Assembly: GCA_028753945.1 (NCBI GenBank)
Contig: JAPNXP010000015.1
Span: 1,922,001-1,986,000 of the forward strand
Direction: 5' to 3'
Length of the DNA stretch: 64,000 nt
From: Hexactinellida sp. DTS-2022
Taxonomy: Eukaryota; Porifera; Hexactinellida
The position numbers and the translations under genes were made by a program. Shown here piece by piece: positions 32,043 to 42,989 of this stretch. Position 1 is the stretch's first letter. Each line of letters starts with the position of its first letter. The notes under the pieces were generated by a model. That model was not told where the DNA came from. It did not search any database and saw only the letters and a list, made by a program, of their open reading frames with translations.

Positions 32043-32548
32043 CAAGGCAGTAAGATTAGAACTTGGCCACTATACTAAGTATAGTCGGCACATTAATAAT
32101 AATAATAAAAATAAAGGCAGTGATTTCAATACTGGGCCACTATACTATAGTATAGTCGGCACAGTAATAAAGGCAGTGATTTCAATACTAGGCCACTATA
32201 CTATAGTATAGTCGGCATAGTAATAACTAACCAAGGCACTGAGATTAGTACTGGGCCACTATACTATAGTATGGTTGGCACAGTATTATAATAACTAATC
32301 AAGGCACTGTGATTAGAACTGGGCCACTATACTATGGTATAGCATTGCCGGCGCCACGTGTTATTAGGTGTGGGTGGGGTGGGTGTCCACTGTATAGTCT
32401 AGTGGGTGTCACCGCTTCATTTCCTTGAGGCAGTGTGTGTCCGGACACCCCCGGTGGCGCCGGCCCTGTTATAATAGTCGGCACAGTAATATCCAATGCA
32501 GTGAGATTAGAACTGGTCACTATACATTAGCATAGTCGGCACAGTAAG
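32043..32548 (-). repeat. PU array, 6 units in reverse orientation, one interrupted
   Basis: Six units with AGGCA(G/C)TGA..-type tails lead into the palindrome. Palindromes are more variable than in the + arrays (CTATACTAAGTATAG, ATAGTATGGTTGGC, CTATACATTAGCATAG). The fifth unit is split by a GC-rich insertion at about 32343-32468. Confidence 0.85.
32343..32468. mobile_element. Small GC-rich insertion in a PU palindrome (hAT-like ends)
   Basis: CATTGCCGGCGCCAC at the left mirrors GTGGCGCCGGCCCTG at the right. The right end, reverse-complemented, is CAGGGCCGGCGCCAC, very like the hAT termini at 14941. It breaks the fifth PU unit inside its palindrome; the flanking duplication is not clear. 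Confidence 0.6.
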
Positions 32549-33022
32549 GAATTGTTGATTAAACTCAACTCACCTCGGATAACATTGCTAAAATAATTAA
32601 CATATTTATGTATTTTATTGTCTATACTTAATTAATTAATAACATTAAACTCATAATGATTTAAGATTGAAACAAACTTCAAATTGATCCAAACTTCAAA
32701 TTGATCGATCTTTCCTCGTTGTTCGTCACCACTTGGAAAATGGGTGTTGAGACCGTGAGGCGTTGATGACATCGCGAAAAAATCCAAAATTTCAGCCTGT
32801 GCCGAAAATTCTTCCCATTTCAGGCCCTACTAGTTACCCAACCACCATATGTAATGCCTCCAAAGAGAAATGCGTCGGCACAGGATGCAATTTTGGATTT
32901 TTTTCCCGTAGCAGGTGCCCTGGCCACACCTGTATACATAGATGGCTGAAACTTGGCATGTAGGTTCGGAGTCGACGTCTAATTTGCACCTGGGGTTACG
33001 ATTTTGTATTAACATATTTTGG
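32549..33022 (+). repeat. R1 block, + orientation
   Basis: R1 segments from GGAATTGTTGATTAAACTC to GATTTTGTATTAACATATTTTGG, including HP at 32781. The R1 sentence continues at 35250 (ACACATCTTTAACACCTTTC) after the inserted MULE. Confidence 0.8.
32781..32900 (+). repeat. HP hairpin module, diverged
   Basis: The outer stem is kept (AATCCAAAATTTCAGCCTGTG / CACAGGATGCAATTTTGGATT without exact pairing at two sites). The inner part is altered (AAAATTCTTCCCATTTCAGG versus CCTCCAAAGAGAAATGCG). Confidence 0.75.
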
Positions 33023-33078
33023 GGGATACGGACATATGACTACATGGACAATTGGGTACATGGACAAATAGGTACACT

Positions 33079-33232
33079 CAGAGGCGTAGCTAGGCCTGCA
33101 TGAAGGTGCGGCACTGGTAGATTATGGTTGCGGCATTTCCGCACTATAGTATTATACTAATGGGCATTTTTGTGGGCACAAATTTTAGGGTGCGGCCTGT
33201 GCCCCAAGTGCCGCACCCTGGCTACGCCTCTG
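33079..33232. mobile_element. hAT MITE inside the MULE's left terminus
   Basis: The ends CAGAGGCGTAGCTAGGC and GGCTACGCCTCTG, with inner GTGCGGCAC/GTGCCGCAC, are flanked by a perfect 8-bp duplication GGTACACT (33071-33078, 33233-33240). Confidence 0.92.
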
Positions 33233-33391
33233 GGTACACTAATAGTAGATAAGTCACAGTATCAGTCTGTTGATAATGTTTTAATTCAGTGATTATATAA
33301 TTGATTACACTAGTATGAAGTAACATAATTGCATAATAGATACGTATAAATGGAGAAAATGTATGAAAAAGAATAACTTATTCTTAGAAAG

Positions 33392-34828
33392 TTAACTAAG
33401 TGTAAATCTATGAGCAACTCCTTTCAAAAATTCCATAGGGGATCGATGGAAATATCCTAAAACAAGAGTAGATAATGCTTCTTCATTGGAGGAATTTTTA
33501 GTACGTTTCGTTGGCTTTTCCCCTGATAAAAACTTTGCTTGTTTTATTTCTACTAATCCTTGTTCTTTTTTAAGCGCACTAATAAACTTCCAAATATTTG
33601 GATGATGGCAACCAATTGTGGCTGTATACGATCTGTGCCATGCCTCTACAGCATTATTTGTACGAGGGATGCCCTGAGGAACATCGTGGTGGTGATTCCA
33701 GATGTTAATAGGAAATAGTGGTGCTACCTGCCCTCCGCCTGGCAATGACCTGCCAATGTAGGTATTCTCAAAGTAGAGCGCTAGTTCAGCAGAATTTGGT
33801 ATGTTCAATTCTGCTATCACCTGAGGGAAGAGATCTGGTACATCAAATGGAGATGCAAACGCAAGAGCAGGGAGCATTCTAAGTTGAAGAGCCAAATGTT
33901 CATCATGTATATACTGATGCTGCAGACCTAAGGCTTGCAGTTTTCGCCATATATTTTGCGTAAAGTGAAAGAAACAGCCCTTCACAGTGGTTGTTGGCCA
34001 TTCTGCTTGAAATGCATTAATCGCAGCTTTTTCAAAATCCATTATAATGTGTGTGGGGGCTGCTGTCGGACAAAGAGCGCTAATTTGTTCCCACATATGG
34101 TTATAGGTCAGCTCTGTCTTATTAGGCAATAAAACAAAGAGACTGGGTAGAAGATGGCCATCCTGGAGAGGATTTGGACCTCCACGCAGACCGTGAATAG
34201 TGTACACTTGTGCGAACAACGGAGGAGCGGTTTTAAATGTCCCATCTGCAAGCCAAATCTGGGAACTGGTTAAAATGTCAAGATTTTTCTGTGTGCCAAA
34301 TATTAGGATTCTCATTTGTCCAGGTCCTGAATCAAACAATAAAAAGTTGTCCCCTTTAGCAGTAACCATATATTCTGGAGGTATAACAAGCTCTTGAAGG
34401 TTCACTGGTTGGATAGGAGCGCTATCAGTTTCTTGTCTTTCTCTGCGGATCGTACGCTTCATACTCTCAATCTTAGGTAGTTTTACAGCTGTTGGTCCAT
34501 TGGTTGTTTCCAACTCATTTCCAATGATATGATGGGTAGAATCGTGGGTGTCACGTGCTTTTCGCTTTATTCCTGCCTTTATTTCCAAGCAGTTTACACC
34601 CGAGGTATCGATACCATGAAGATGCTCTCCCGTCCGCTTTACAATTTCACTTCCTTTTGTGTGGAGTCTTGCTTTACAAATACCTTTCCTCTCACATTGC
34701 CAGTGTGTGGTTTCACCGATTATCCTTTGCTTATTGTAGATAAACCCACTTTCTACTAATTTAAAACAACATTTTTTGCTGGATGATGACCTGATCAACC
34801 TAAATTGCCCACCTTCTGTATTAGCCAT
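33392..34828 (-). CDS. MULE (Phantom-type) transposase with FLYWCH zinc finger
   Basis: An uninterrupted minus-strand frame. I start at the Met at 34828 (MANTEGGQF, 478 residues); the frame stays open to another Met at 34909. Residues ~15-70 form a FLYWCH-type finger (GFIYNKQR, THWQCERKGICKARLHT, GEHLHG). The MULE catalytic domain follows with likely D195 in WLADGTFKTAPP, D264 in IIMDFEKAAINAF and E395 in TNNAVEAWHR. GCFFHFTQNIWRKLQALGLQ and LALQLRMLPALAFASP are also typical. The FLYWCH finger binds DNA and the core cuts and joins transposon ends. It is the only gene of the element at 33023-35240. An intact frame and perfect target duplication suggest recent activity. Confidence 0.93.
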   Translation of the reverse strand: MANTEGGQFRLIRSSSSKKCCFKLVESGFIYNKQRIIGETTHWQCERKGICKARLHTKGSEIVKRTGEHLHGIDTSGVNCLEIKAGIKRKARDTHDSTHHIIGNELETTNGPTAVKLPKIESMKRTIRRERQETDSAPIQPVNLQELVIPPEYMVTAKGDNFLLFDSGPGQMRILIFGTQKNLDILTSSQIWLADGTFKTAPPLFAQVYTIHGLRGGPNPLQDGHLLPSLFVLLPNKTELTYNHMWEQISALCPTAAPTHIIMDFEKAAINAFQAEWPTTTVKGCFFHFTQNIWRKLQALGLQHQYIHDEHLALQLRMLPALAFASPFDVPDLFPQVIAELNIPNSAELALYFENTYIGRSLPGGGQVAPLFPINIWNHHHDVPQGIPRTNNAVEAWHRSYTATIGCHHPNIWKFISALKKEQGLVEIKQAKFLSGEKPTKRTKNSSNEEALSTLVLGYFHRSPMEFLKGVAHRFTLS

Positions 34829-35240
34829 GAGTGAAAATATTATAAATTGTAATGATTTGGAATGATTGATTTGTGATCCCATGTATTTATATATCTCACA
34901 ACATTCCATATCACACCAATTTGTTTTGTTTATGACTGAAATGTAATCTTATTTCTTAACCAAGAATGATCATTCTTATTCATACCTCCTATTTTAGAAT
35001 CAGTAGAAGTTAATTGATAGTTTCAGTAGTGATGATAACACCTTGATCATTAGAAAATAGGATACGTTAATATTTGATTTTACTTAATATGTATGTGTAC
35101 CCATTTGTCCATGTACCTATTTGTCCATGTACCCAATTGTCCATGTACCCAATTGTCCTGTAGCCATTTGTCCATGTACCCATTTGTCTGTAGCCATTTG
35201 TCCGTAGTCATTTGTCCATGTAGTCATATGTCCGTATCCC

Positions 35241-36470
35241 ATATTTTGGACACATCTTTAACACCTTTCAAGATTTGTCTGGTCTATAACTCAAAATATG
35301 TTTTACTAAACCCCAAAATTTTATTTCATATTTAGATTCTTCTTAAAATTCTGCGTCTGATGGGATAAGAAAATCTTCAAAAAAGGGTTTAATTTCTGCC
35401 ATAAATGGGGGTTGAAATTTCTTTGTTTACTCACACTTCAATTTCAATAAAACTGTTAAATCTAATTCTATTGTTTCAACTTGTAATAATTATATTGATT
35501 CAACTTGTGCGATCGAGTAGGCTTCTATTTTCTAATTGAAACCTAAGATTTTACATTAAACAACAACGACAGATTAAGTGATTATATTTATTTCTGCGAG
35601 AATATTCTTGCACAATTAATGTACTGACGTAATTAATTATAATTCATTCATTCTGTATTTAACTTATAGAGACGGTTCCAATTAGATTATTGGGGTTATC
35701 GAGTGCGTGGAATTCAAAGATTATAGTGAAATTCAATTTAAATTATTATTAATTGCAAATATTTGAACTTAATTTATTTTGCTGTATATAATAATGGTGT
35801 TAAATAATTAATACATTAATTAAATTTATATACTAATTAGCTAAATATCATAAATCTCAGAGATCATAGAAGATAGAAACAAACTTTCAATTTATCAATT
35901 GGTCCTTATGGCACGTGCCACCTATACAAGTGGGCCTTGACACCTTGAGGTGATGATGAATGACATCGCTAAAAAAATGTGTTTTTACAATTTTGTTAAT
36001 TCGATATTTAAAATGGGTTAGTTGGTGTTGAGTGATGACCCAACACTCACATAAAAAATGCTGAGTCATCAGCTATTATATTCTACTCAAACTTGAATAT
36101 CTCTAAAATGAAGTGAACTAAATGGAAACTTCCACCACTCTAAGGGTCGATGCCTTGTGTAACACCTTTTTGAAATAATTTGACACCAACATAGTGATGA
36201 TGACATGGCGAAAAAAAATCCAAAATTGCAGCCTGTGCCGACAGCATGTTCCTTTGGAGGCACTATCAATAAACCACCACCAAAATATAGTGCCACCAAA
36301 GGAACATGCGTCGGCACAGGCTGCAATTTTGTTATTGGTCCGTAGCCTCTCTACTGAACAGAGTTTAATTAACTAAGAACCCAAAATTTCAGGACAGGTG
36401 TCTCATGGGTTACAGATTGTTTCAACTTGTAATAATTATATTGATTTAACTTGTCTACGGAGAAATAATA
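35241..36470 (+). repeat. R1 block, + orientation
   Basis: Continues the R1 sequence cut by the MULE (ATATTTTGGACACATCTTTA). It passes through GGGGTTATCGAGTGCGTGG and CTTGACACCTTGAGGTGATG to HP at 36217. It ends in a scrambled junction (GTTATTGGTCCGTAGCC, then TCAACTTGTAATAATTATAT). Confidence 0.82.
36217..36330 (+). repeat. HP hairpin module, right end clipped
   Basis: The stem is intact but the last bases are lost: GGCTGCAATTTTG is followed by TTATTGGTCCGTAGCC instead of GATTTT. Confidence 0.85.
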
Positions 36471-36491
36471 ATAATAATAATAATAATAAAA

Positions 36492-36611
36492 AATCCAAAA
36501 TTGCAGCCTGTGCCGACGCATGTTCCTTTGGTGGCACTATATTTTGGTGGTTGGTCTATTGATAGTGCCTCCAAAGGAACATGCTGTCGGCACAGCTGCA
36601 ATTTTGGATTT
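36492..36611 (-). repeat. HP hairpin module, reverse orientation
   Basis: A near-perfect copy with GTGCCGACGCATGTTCC and GGAACATGCTGTCGGCAC. It starts after an (AAT)n tract, so this copy and that at 36217 stand head to head about 160 bp apart. Confidence 0.9.
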
Positions 36612-36957
36612 TTTTGCCAAGTCATCAACGCCTCAAGGTGTTCGTTAGACCCATTTATCAATTGTTGCCGGACAAAGGAAGGATTGATAAATTTGAAGTT
36701 TGTTTCTATCTTAAACCATCTTGAGTTTATTGCCATTAATTCATTATGTATTGAATTATATTAGTTAATTATTTTAGCAATGTTATCCACTGTGAGTTGA
36801 GTTAAGTAAACAAATTCCCAATTTAATTTAATTTGCTTTAATCCATTGAATATTAAATTATTAATATACTGTTAAAAATTGGAAATCAGCATACATGTTT
36901 ACTTAGAATGACAAAAGGGATTAAGTTTATATTCCCATTATAAATGCGTTATAACTT
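36612..36957 (-). repeat. R1 tail fragment, reverse orientation
   Basis: CCAAGTCATCAACGCCTCAA and TTAGCAATGTTATCCAC mark R1. After ~36850 the sequence changes to the GAAATCAGCATACATGTTTA repeat that starts the inverted arm. Confidence 0.7.
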
Positions 36958-38290
36958 TACACCCATTTATCAATTTGTTACGGGACAAAGGAACGTTTGA
37001 TAGATTTCATGCTTCTTTCTATCTTAAACCATCTTGAGTTTAAGTTTATATTTCCATTAGAAGACCCCCCTATCACCACGGTTGCCTTGGAGATAAAATT
37101 TCCGTTCCCATTCCCATAGGAATCCTGTGGGAATCCCCATAAGGAATCCTCATGGGTTATTCAAACTGAATAGGGGAGTATAATATATACATAAAAACGA
37201 ATTTAATTACTAAAGCAGATTCGTATCAATAGTAAAGCCTATATTAATTAAGGATGACCTAATGAAACCATATTCGAATATCCCATGGGGATTCCTATGG
37301 GGATTCCCACAGGGGAAAATCTGATTCCCATTCCCATTCCCATGGGTATGGGGATCCCCATGGGAATTCCCATACCCACGGCAACCCTGCCTATCACTCT
37401 AATACAATTCGGGCACCAAACAAGCACACAAACGAATAGTCATAAACTAGAATTCCATCTCAATAATCCATTGTTTATATATCAGTTATCGTTTTGAAAT
37501 TGAAATCAGCATACTTGTTCACTTAGAATGACAAAAGGGATTAAGTTTATATTCCCATTATAAATGCGTTATAAACCCCCCTTACACTCTAATACATTTT
37601 GGGCACCAAGCACACACATAGACAAATATTTAAACAAATAGAAATCCCATCTCATTAATCCATTGTTTGAATATCAGAAATCGTTCTGAAATTGAATAAC
37701 TGTTGAGTTAAATTGAATTTTCATATAGGAGAAAACTTTAATACAACTATGTATTAGAAATCGATTTATATAGTAGCAGCTATTGAATCAAATTGAATTA
37801 TTCATTTACAACATAATACTTATTGTAACTATGATATCAGAAATTGATTTGTATACTAATAGCTATTGAATGTAAATTAATTATTCATATATACTAGAAT
37901 TCTTTATTGTGATTATAATATCAACAATAACTTGAATCGAAATAACACTGAATCATTTGAATTATTCATAAATAGTAGATCTTCATCGAAACCACGAAAT
38001 AATTGCATAATTGAATATTAATGAATTTACGATTTTAGAAAGTTAAGGGTGAATTGTGGCAACTTTGAGCCTAATTATCAGGAAAATGAGGACGGATTAA
38101 AAAAATTGTGAAGAGCTATCAGTTGCAAAATACTTTTCTGATACTAATGATTCAAAAATTTTTCTTGTTATTGCATTTATTTTCTTGTGGGACAAAAAAA
38201 GCTAAAAGTCCCGTTAAAAATTTTCCCAAGTCGAAATTGAAAAATCAGGCCACCAAGTGCGCATTAATCAACAACCAGACACCTATCCTA
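36958..38290. repeat. Left arm of a 3.5-kb inverted duplication
   Basis: This arm, minus the hAT MITE inside it, is mirrored by 39510-40500. Shared landmarks include TTTATCAATTTGTTACGGGA, AATAATCCATTGTTTATATA, GATCTTCATCGAAACCACGA and AAAGTCCCGTTAAAAATTTT with their complements. Short ORFs in the arms (e.g. GTKKAKSPVKNFPKSKL) occur in both arms and encode nothing I recognise. Confidence 0.85.
37077..37389. mobile_element. hAT MITE filled with CCCATTCCCATGGG motifs
   Basis: The ends CACGGTTGCC and GGCAACCCTG are flanked by the 8-bp duplication CCTATCAC (37069-37076, 37390-37397). The interior is dominated by GGGAATCCCCAT / CCCATTCCCATGGG steps near both ends, with an unrelated AT-rich middle. 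Confidence 0.9.
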
Positions 38291-38360
38291 AAAATCTCAG
38301 AGCTCTAGCACTTATGGTTTAGCCTGGGGAGGCGACACGGATAAAACAAAAAAAACATCC

Positions 38361-38477
38361 AAGGCAGTAAGATTAGAACTGGGCCACTATACTATAGTAT
38401 AGTCGGCACAGTAAAAAAATACAGGCAGTGATTCTAATACTGGGCCACTATACTATAGTATAGTTGGCACAGTAAAA
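38361..38477 (-). repeat. PU palindromic repeat, two units, reverse orientation
   Basis: AAGGCAGTAAGATTAGAACT leads an intact palindrome. The second unit (CAGGCAGTGATTCTAATACT) has TAGTTGGCAC in place of TAGTCGGCAC. Confidence 0.9.
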
Positions 38478-39509
38478 ATGTTATATTAAGCCACAATTTT
38501 TTTCACTATTGGATTCACTATAAAATTCTGCGTCTGATGGGAAAAAATGCAAATTTTTAGAATTGATAATTCATGCCATAAATGGGGGTTGGAATTTCTT
38601 TGTTTCCTAACACTTCAGATCAATTGAAAGTGTTAAATCTAATTCTATTGTTTCAACTTGTGATTATTATATTGATTCAACTTGTGAGATGGAGTAGGCT
38701 TCTATTTTCCAATTGAAAACTAAGATTCTACATTCCATAACAAAGACAGATTATTTGATTATATTTATTTCTGCTTAGAATATTCTTGAACAATGGATAC
38801 ATGACATATTTAATTCTAATTAATTTGCTCTGTGTTTAACGTATAGAGATGGTTCCAAATTGATTATTGGGGTTATCGAGTGCGCTGAATTCAAATATGA
38901 TAGTGAAATTCAATTTAGATTAATAATTATTGCAAATAATTGAACTTGATGATATAAGATAGAAACAAACTTTAAATTATCAATTGGTCCTTATGGCACG
39001 TACCATCTATACAAGTGGATCTTGACACCATGAAGTGATAATGACATCGTCAAAAAAATGTATTTTTACAATTTTGTGAATTAAATAATTCGCATGGGTT
39101 GGTTGGAGTTGGGCGAACACCCAACACGCACTTTAAAAATGCTGAGAGCATCACAGATTATATTCGACTGAAAGTTGAATATCTCTCAAATAAAGTGAGC
39201 TAAATGGAGACTTCCAACTCACTAAGGGTCGTTGCCTTTTGAAACACCTTTCTGAAACAATTTAACACCTTCATAGTGATGATGACATGGCGAAAAAAAA
39301 TCCAAAATTGCAGCCTGTGCCGACAGCATGTTCCTTTGGAGGCACTATCAATAAACAACCAACAAATATAGTGCCACCAAAAGAACATGCGTCGGCACAG
39401 GCTGCAATTTTGGATTTTATTAGTCCGTAGATCCTTCACACAACAGAGTTTTATTAACTAAGAACTGAAATTTTCAGGATAGGTGTCTCATGGGTTACAG
39501 ATGTGCACC
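38478..39509 (+). repeat. R1 block between the inverted arms
   Basis: R1 segments from CTGCGTCTGATGGGAAAAAA to GGGGTCACGATTTATTAATT, including HP at 39299. It forms the loop of the large inverted duplication. Confidence 0.82.
39299..39417 (+). repeat. HP hairpin module
   Basis: Intact apart from CCAAAAGAACATGCGTCGG in the right arm and a shortened loop (AACAACCAACAAATATAG). Confidence 0.88.
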
Positions 39510-40500
39510 TGGGGTCACGATTTATTAATTTCGACTTGGGAAAATTTTTAACGGGACTTTCAGCTTTTTTGTCCCATAAGATAATAAATGCAATAACAAG
39601 AAAAGATTTAGAATCATTAGTATCAGAAAAGTATTTTGCAACTGATAGCTCTTCACGATTTTGTAAATCTGTCCTCATTTCCTGATAGTTAGGCTCAAAG
39701 TTGCCACAATTCATCCTTAACTTTCTAAAATCGTAAATCATTAATATTCAATTATGCAATTATTTCGTGGTTTCGATGAAGATCTACTATTTATGAATAA
39801 TTCAATTAGATTCAGTGTTATTTCAATTCAAGTTATTGTTGATATCATAATTACAATAAAGAATTCTAGTACTATATATGAATAATTCATTTATATTTAA
39901 TAGCTATTACTATACAAACCAATTTCTGACATCATAGTTACTATAAAGTATTCTATTTATATGAATAATTCAATTTGATTCAATAGCTGCTACAATATAA
40001 ATCGATTTCTATTACAATAGTTGTATGAAAGTTTTCTCCTATATGAAAATTCAATTTCACTCAACAGTTATTCAATTTTAGAACGATTTCTGATATTCAA
40101 ACAATGGATTAATGAGATGGAATATCTATTTGTATAAATATTTGTCTATGGTGCCCGAAATGTATTAGAGTGTAAGGGGGGGTTTATAACGCATTAATAA
40201 TGGAAATATAAACTTAATCCCATATGTCATTCTAAGTAAACAAGTATGCTGATTTCAATTTCAAAACGATGACTGATATATAAACAATGGATTATTGAGA
40301 TGGAATTTCTAGTTTATGACTATTCGTTTGTGTGCTTGTTTGGTGCCCGAATTGTATTAGAGTGATAGGGGGGATCTAAAACGCATTTATAATGGAAATA
40401 TAAACTTAAACTCAAGATTGTTTAAGATAGAAAGAAGCATGAAATTTATCAAACGTTCCTTTGTCCCGTAACAAATTGATAAATGGGTGTAAAACCATGT
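39510..40500. repeat. Right arm of the 3.5-kb inverted duplication
   Basis: Reverse complement of 36958-38290 with moderate divergence. It lacks the hAT MITE, whose target site is seen here uninterrupted as AGAGTGATAGGGGGG (near 40360), confirming the insertion. Confidence 0.85.
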
Positions 40501-40523
40501 GACGTTCATGCCATGGCGAAAAA

Positions 40524-40641
40524 AATCCAAAATTGCAGCCTGTGTCGACAGCATGTTCCATTGGAGGCACTATCAAAGACCACCACCAAAATATAGTGCC
40601 ACCAAAGGAACATGCGTCGGCACAGCTGCAATTTTGGATTT
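40524..40641 (+). repeat. HP hairpin module
   Basis: The left arm reads CCTGTGTCGACAGCATGTTCCATTGG (two substitutions, given in part); the right arm is standard. It follows CATGCCATGGCGAAAAA. Confidence 0.86.
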
Positions 40642-41430
40642 TTTTTATTCAGCACAAGCTATGACCTCTAAACTTAATTTTCAAGTCCTACAATGTATTA
40701 GAGTTAGAACCATGAATACTGTGAATAAGAATGAGTTGTGTAATTCTCATTTTCAAAATAGAATTTTGTTGTAGGAAAACATAAAATTGTATTCAAATCT
40801 GAAGACGCAATAGCAGTTTTATCTTACTAGTGTTCCTACTCAATATGTAGCCAAGTAAGATAAATTTGATTTTGATTGAGTCATGAAGTTGACTATATTA
40901 TTGAGAGAGATTATTTAATGATCGGACACTATTTGATTTTCACATTCGGTTCAAAAACTTGGGGTGGTCCATACTGGTCACTTATTTCAATGACTCTAAT
41001 TAGTCTAAATGCTTATTGACTTGAATCTATAATAAATTTTAGAACCCCCCAAGCTCCCCCCTCTACTTATTTTTTCAATTTACCATCGTTCCCTCAGAAA
41101 ATTCACATATTTTAAATACTATTACTCCACTATTTATCACATTATTTAGTTTTATTCTTCCGTAAGTGATAGTAATAATGAATAACAAAGCAGCTTATGA
41201 TATTTTAATGTAAAATCTCAGTCAGCATATAAACTTATAGATTCATCCATGTTTTGAAATTTCAGTAAGATAATTTTATGAGAGTCGGAAGAAATTTAGG
41301 CGCAAGCAATGTTCCATATTATAAAACTATGCTACCAAAAATTATATCAGGTTCCTAAGAGTAATTACACCTGCGATGTTTATACTCAACATCCATCTAC
41401 CCTCTATAAATTCAATGCAATATTCAAATA
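40642..41430. other. AT-rich region, no gene seen
   Basis: No ORF, repeat family or RNA gene is recognised here. After about 41430 the sequence joins the hAT family related to 9000-9324. Confidence 0.5.
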
Positions 41431-42137
41431 CTCTGGGATAAGACTAACATTTGAATTATTTTTCCCCATGTTTAAGATTTATTATCAATGATCATGGGTG
41501 AATAATGAACAATTGTTACAAAACCAAAAATATAATTAATCTGAAATTAACCTTAATCGTCCCAAACTACTGTTATGAGATTAAACACATTATTTTTGAT
41601 GATGCCATTCGGTTTGCAGCTGTCATAACCAGAGTGGACCATGGGTCGATGGGTCATGGGTCATGGGTCAGATGGGTCACCTAAATCGATGGGTCAGATG
41701 GGTCATGGGTCACGGCTCCGTGACCCATGACCCATGACCCATTAGGAATTTCAATGTATTATTCAGTTAAATACGAATCACTCATCATCATCATTATTAT
41801 TATAACATTTAAGTGCATTGAAAGACTAAACATATTCAACATTGCAACAAGTAGGTTTGTTGAGGTAATTTACACTGTTATTCTGTTATTCTGTTAATGT
41901 TACAGTATAGTATATAGATATTTAAAATTGTGTGATGGGTCAATGGGTCACTCGATGGGTCATGGGTCAATGGGTCAATGGGTCATGGGTCAGAAATGGG
42001 ATGGGTCAGATGGGTCATGGGTCACCAATGTTGACCCATGGTCCACTCTGGTCATAACCTATATGTCAATAATACTTCATCTGTGGCTACTGGCTATCTG
42101 CTACCAAAATGTCTATTTCCCCCTAAAATGTCCTTTA
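41431..42137. mobile_element. hAT-type element copy (partial)
   Basis: CCCCATGTTTAAGATTTATT, GATGATGCCATTCGG and CCTATATGTCAATAATACTT match the right part of the element ending at 9324 and the copy at 20991. It is interrupted by the MITE at 41640-42050. The terminal CACTG-type end is near 42144 (CCCACTGTG). Confidence 0.65.
41640..42050. mobile_element. hAT MITE filled with GATGGGTCATGGGTC motifs
   Basis: The ends CAGAGTGGACCATGGGTC and GACCCATGGTCCACTCTG are flanked by the 8-bp duplication GTCATAAC (41632-41639, 42051-42058). Both ends carry runs of ATGGGTCA repeats, and the middle is plain AT-rich. Confidence 0.92.
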
Positions 42138-42320
42138 TTCCCACTGTGCTAATTTCGCCAGAATCCCAAAATTCCGCTTCAAAAACCAATAGATCGTTGT
42201 CGCAGTGCAAAATAACCCATGGATGCAAATTTTCAGCTTTCTCGGGATCGTCGTCTTTCCAATTAATTCTGGACAAACAAACAAACAAACACATCCAGAA
42301 CAATTGTGTTTTTCAATTAA
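42138..42320. other. Unassigned, possible old Helitron-like fragment
   Basis: ACAAACAAACAAACAAACAC with TTCTGG before it recalls the 5' subterminal region of the Helitron-like family (CCGGACAAACACATAAAC). No gene is supported. Confidence 0.3.
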
Positions 42321-42989
42321 CGAGCCCTTCGGTTTCGGTCGCTTCGCGACGGATCTGTACTCCACACCTCAAGTTAACGGCCGATATGCGGCCTTACTCC
42401 TCACCATTTCCACCACTGAGGATGTTATATACATCCCTTTATAACATTTTCAATAGTTTTAGGTTGTTTACCATTTATAGCCTTTGAAAGCCAACTTTAG
42501 GTTCATTTTGAATTTTCATCAATTTGTTTACCTATTTTTAGTAAACAACAAAAATAAATATTCATATTAGAAATGTATAAATGCGAAATTCGAAATCAGC
42601 ACACTTGTTTACCCATAATACCCGTTGAAAGCTAACTTCTGGGTTGATTTTGAATTTTCATTAATTTGTTTACTAATTTGTATAATCAACAACAACAAAA
42701 TTCATAATTGAAATTTCTAAATGCGAAATTCGTGTCTAGCATACTTGTTTACCAATAATATCCGTTGAAATCAAACTTCTAGGTTGATTTTGAATTTTCA
42801 TTAATTTGTTTACTATTTGTGTAGTTTTAAATGCGAAATTCGAAATCAGCATACTTGTTTACCTATTATAACATTTGGAACTTAGTCTCTATCTCAATTA
42901 TAAATGCGGTTTCTATTCCCCCATCACTTTAATACAATCCGGACAAACACATAAACAAACACACAACAATCGAGATTTAATAATATAGA
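42321..42989 (-). mobile_element. Helitron-like element, reverse orientation
   Basis: On the minus strand it starts TCTATATTATTAAATCTCG (42989 downwards) and ends GACCGAAACCGAAGGGCTCG (42321), the same termini as the copy at 21207. Three diverged internal repeat units (GAAATTCG.. CAGCATACTTGTTTACC) are present. Confidence 0.75.

Larger units (their letters stand above)
33023..35240 (-). mobile_element. MULE/Phantom transposon, apparently complete
   Basis: The outer ends GGGATACGGACATATGACTA and TAGTCATATGTCCGTATCCC are flanked by a perfect 9-bp duplication ATATTTTGG (33014-33022, 35241-35249). The subterminal regions consist of short repeats of the type TACATGGACAAATGGG (seven or more in the right end, as CCCATTTGTCCATGTA). 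One uninterrupted transposase frame lies on the minus strand. A hAT MITE has since inserted in the left terminal region. Confidence 0.93.
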
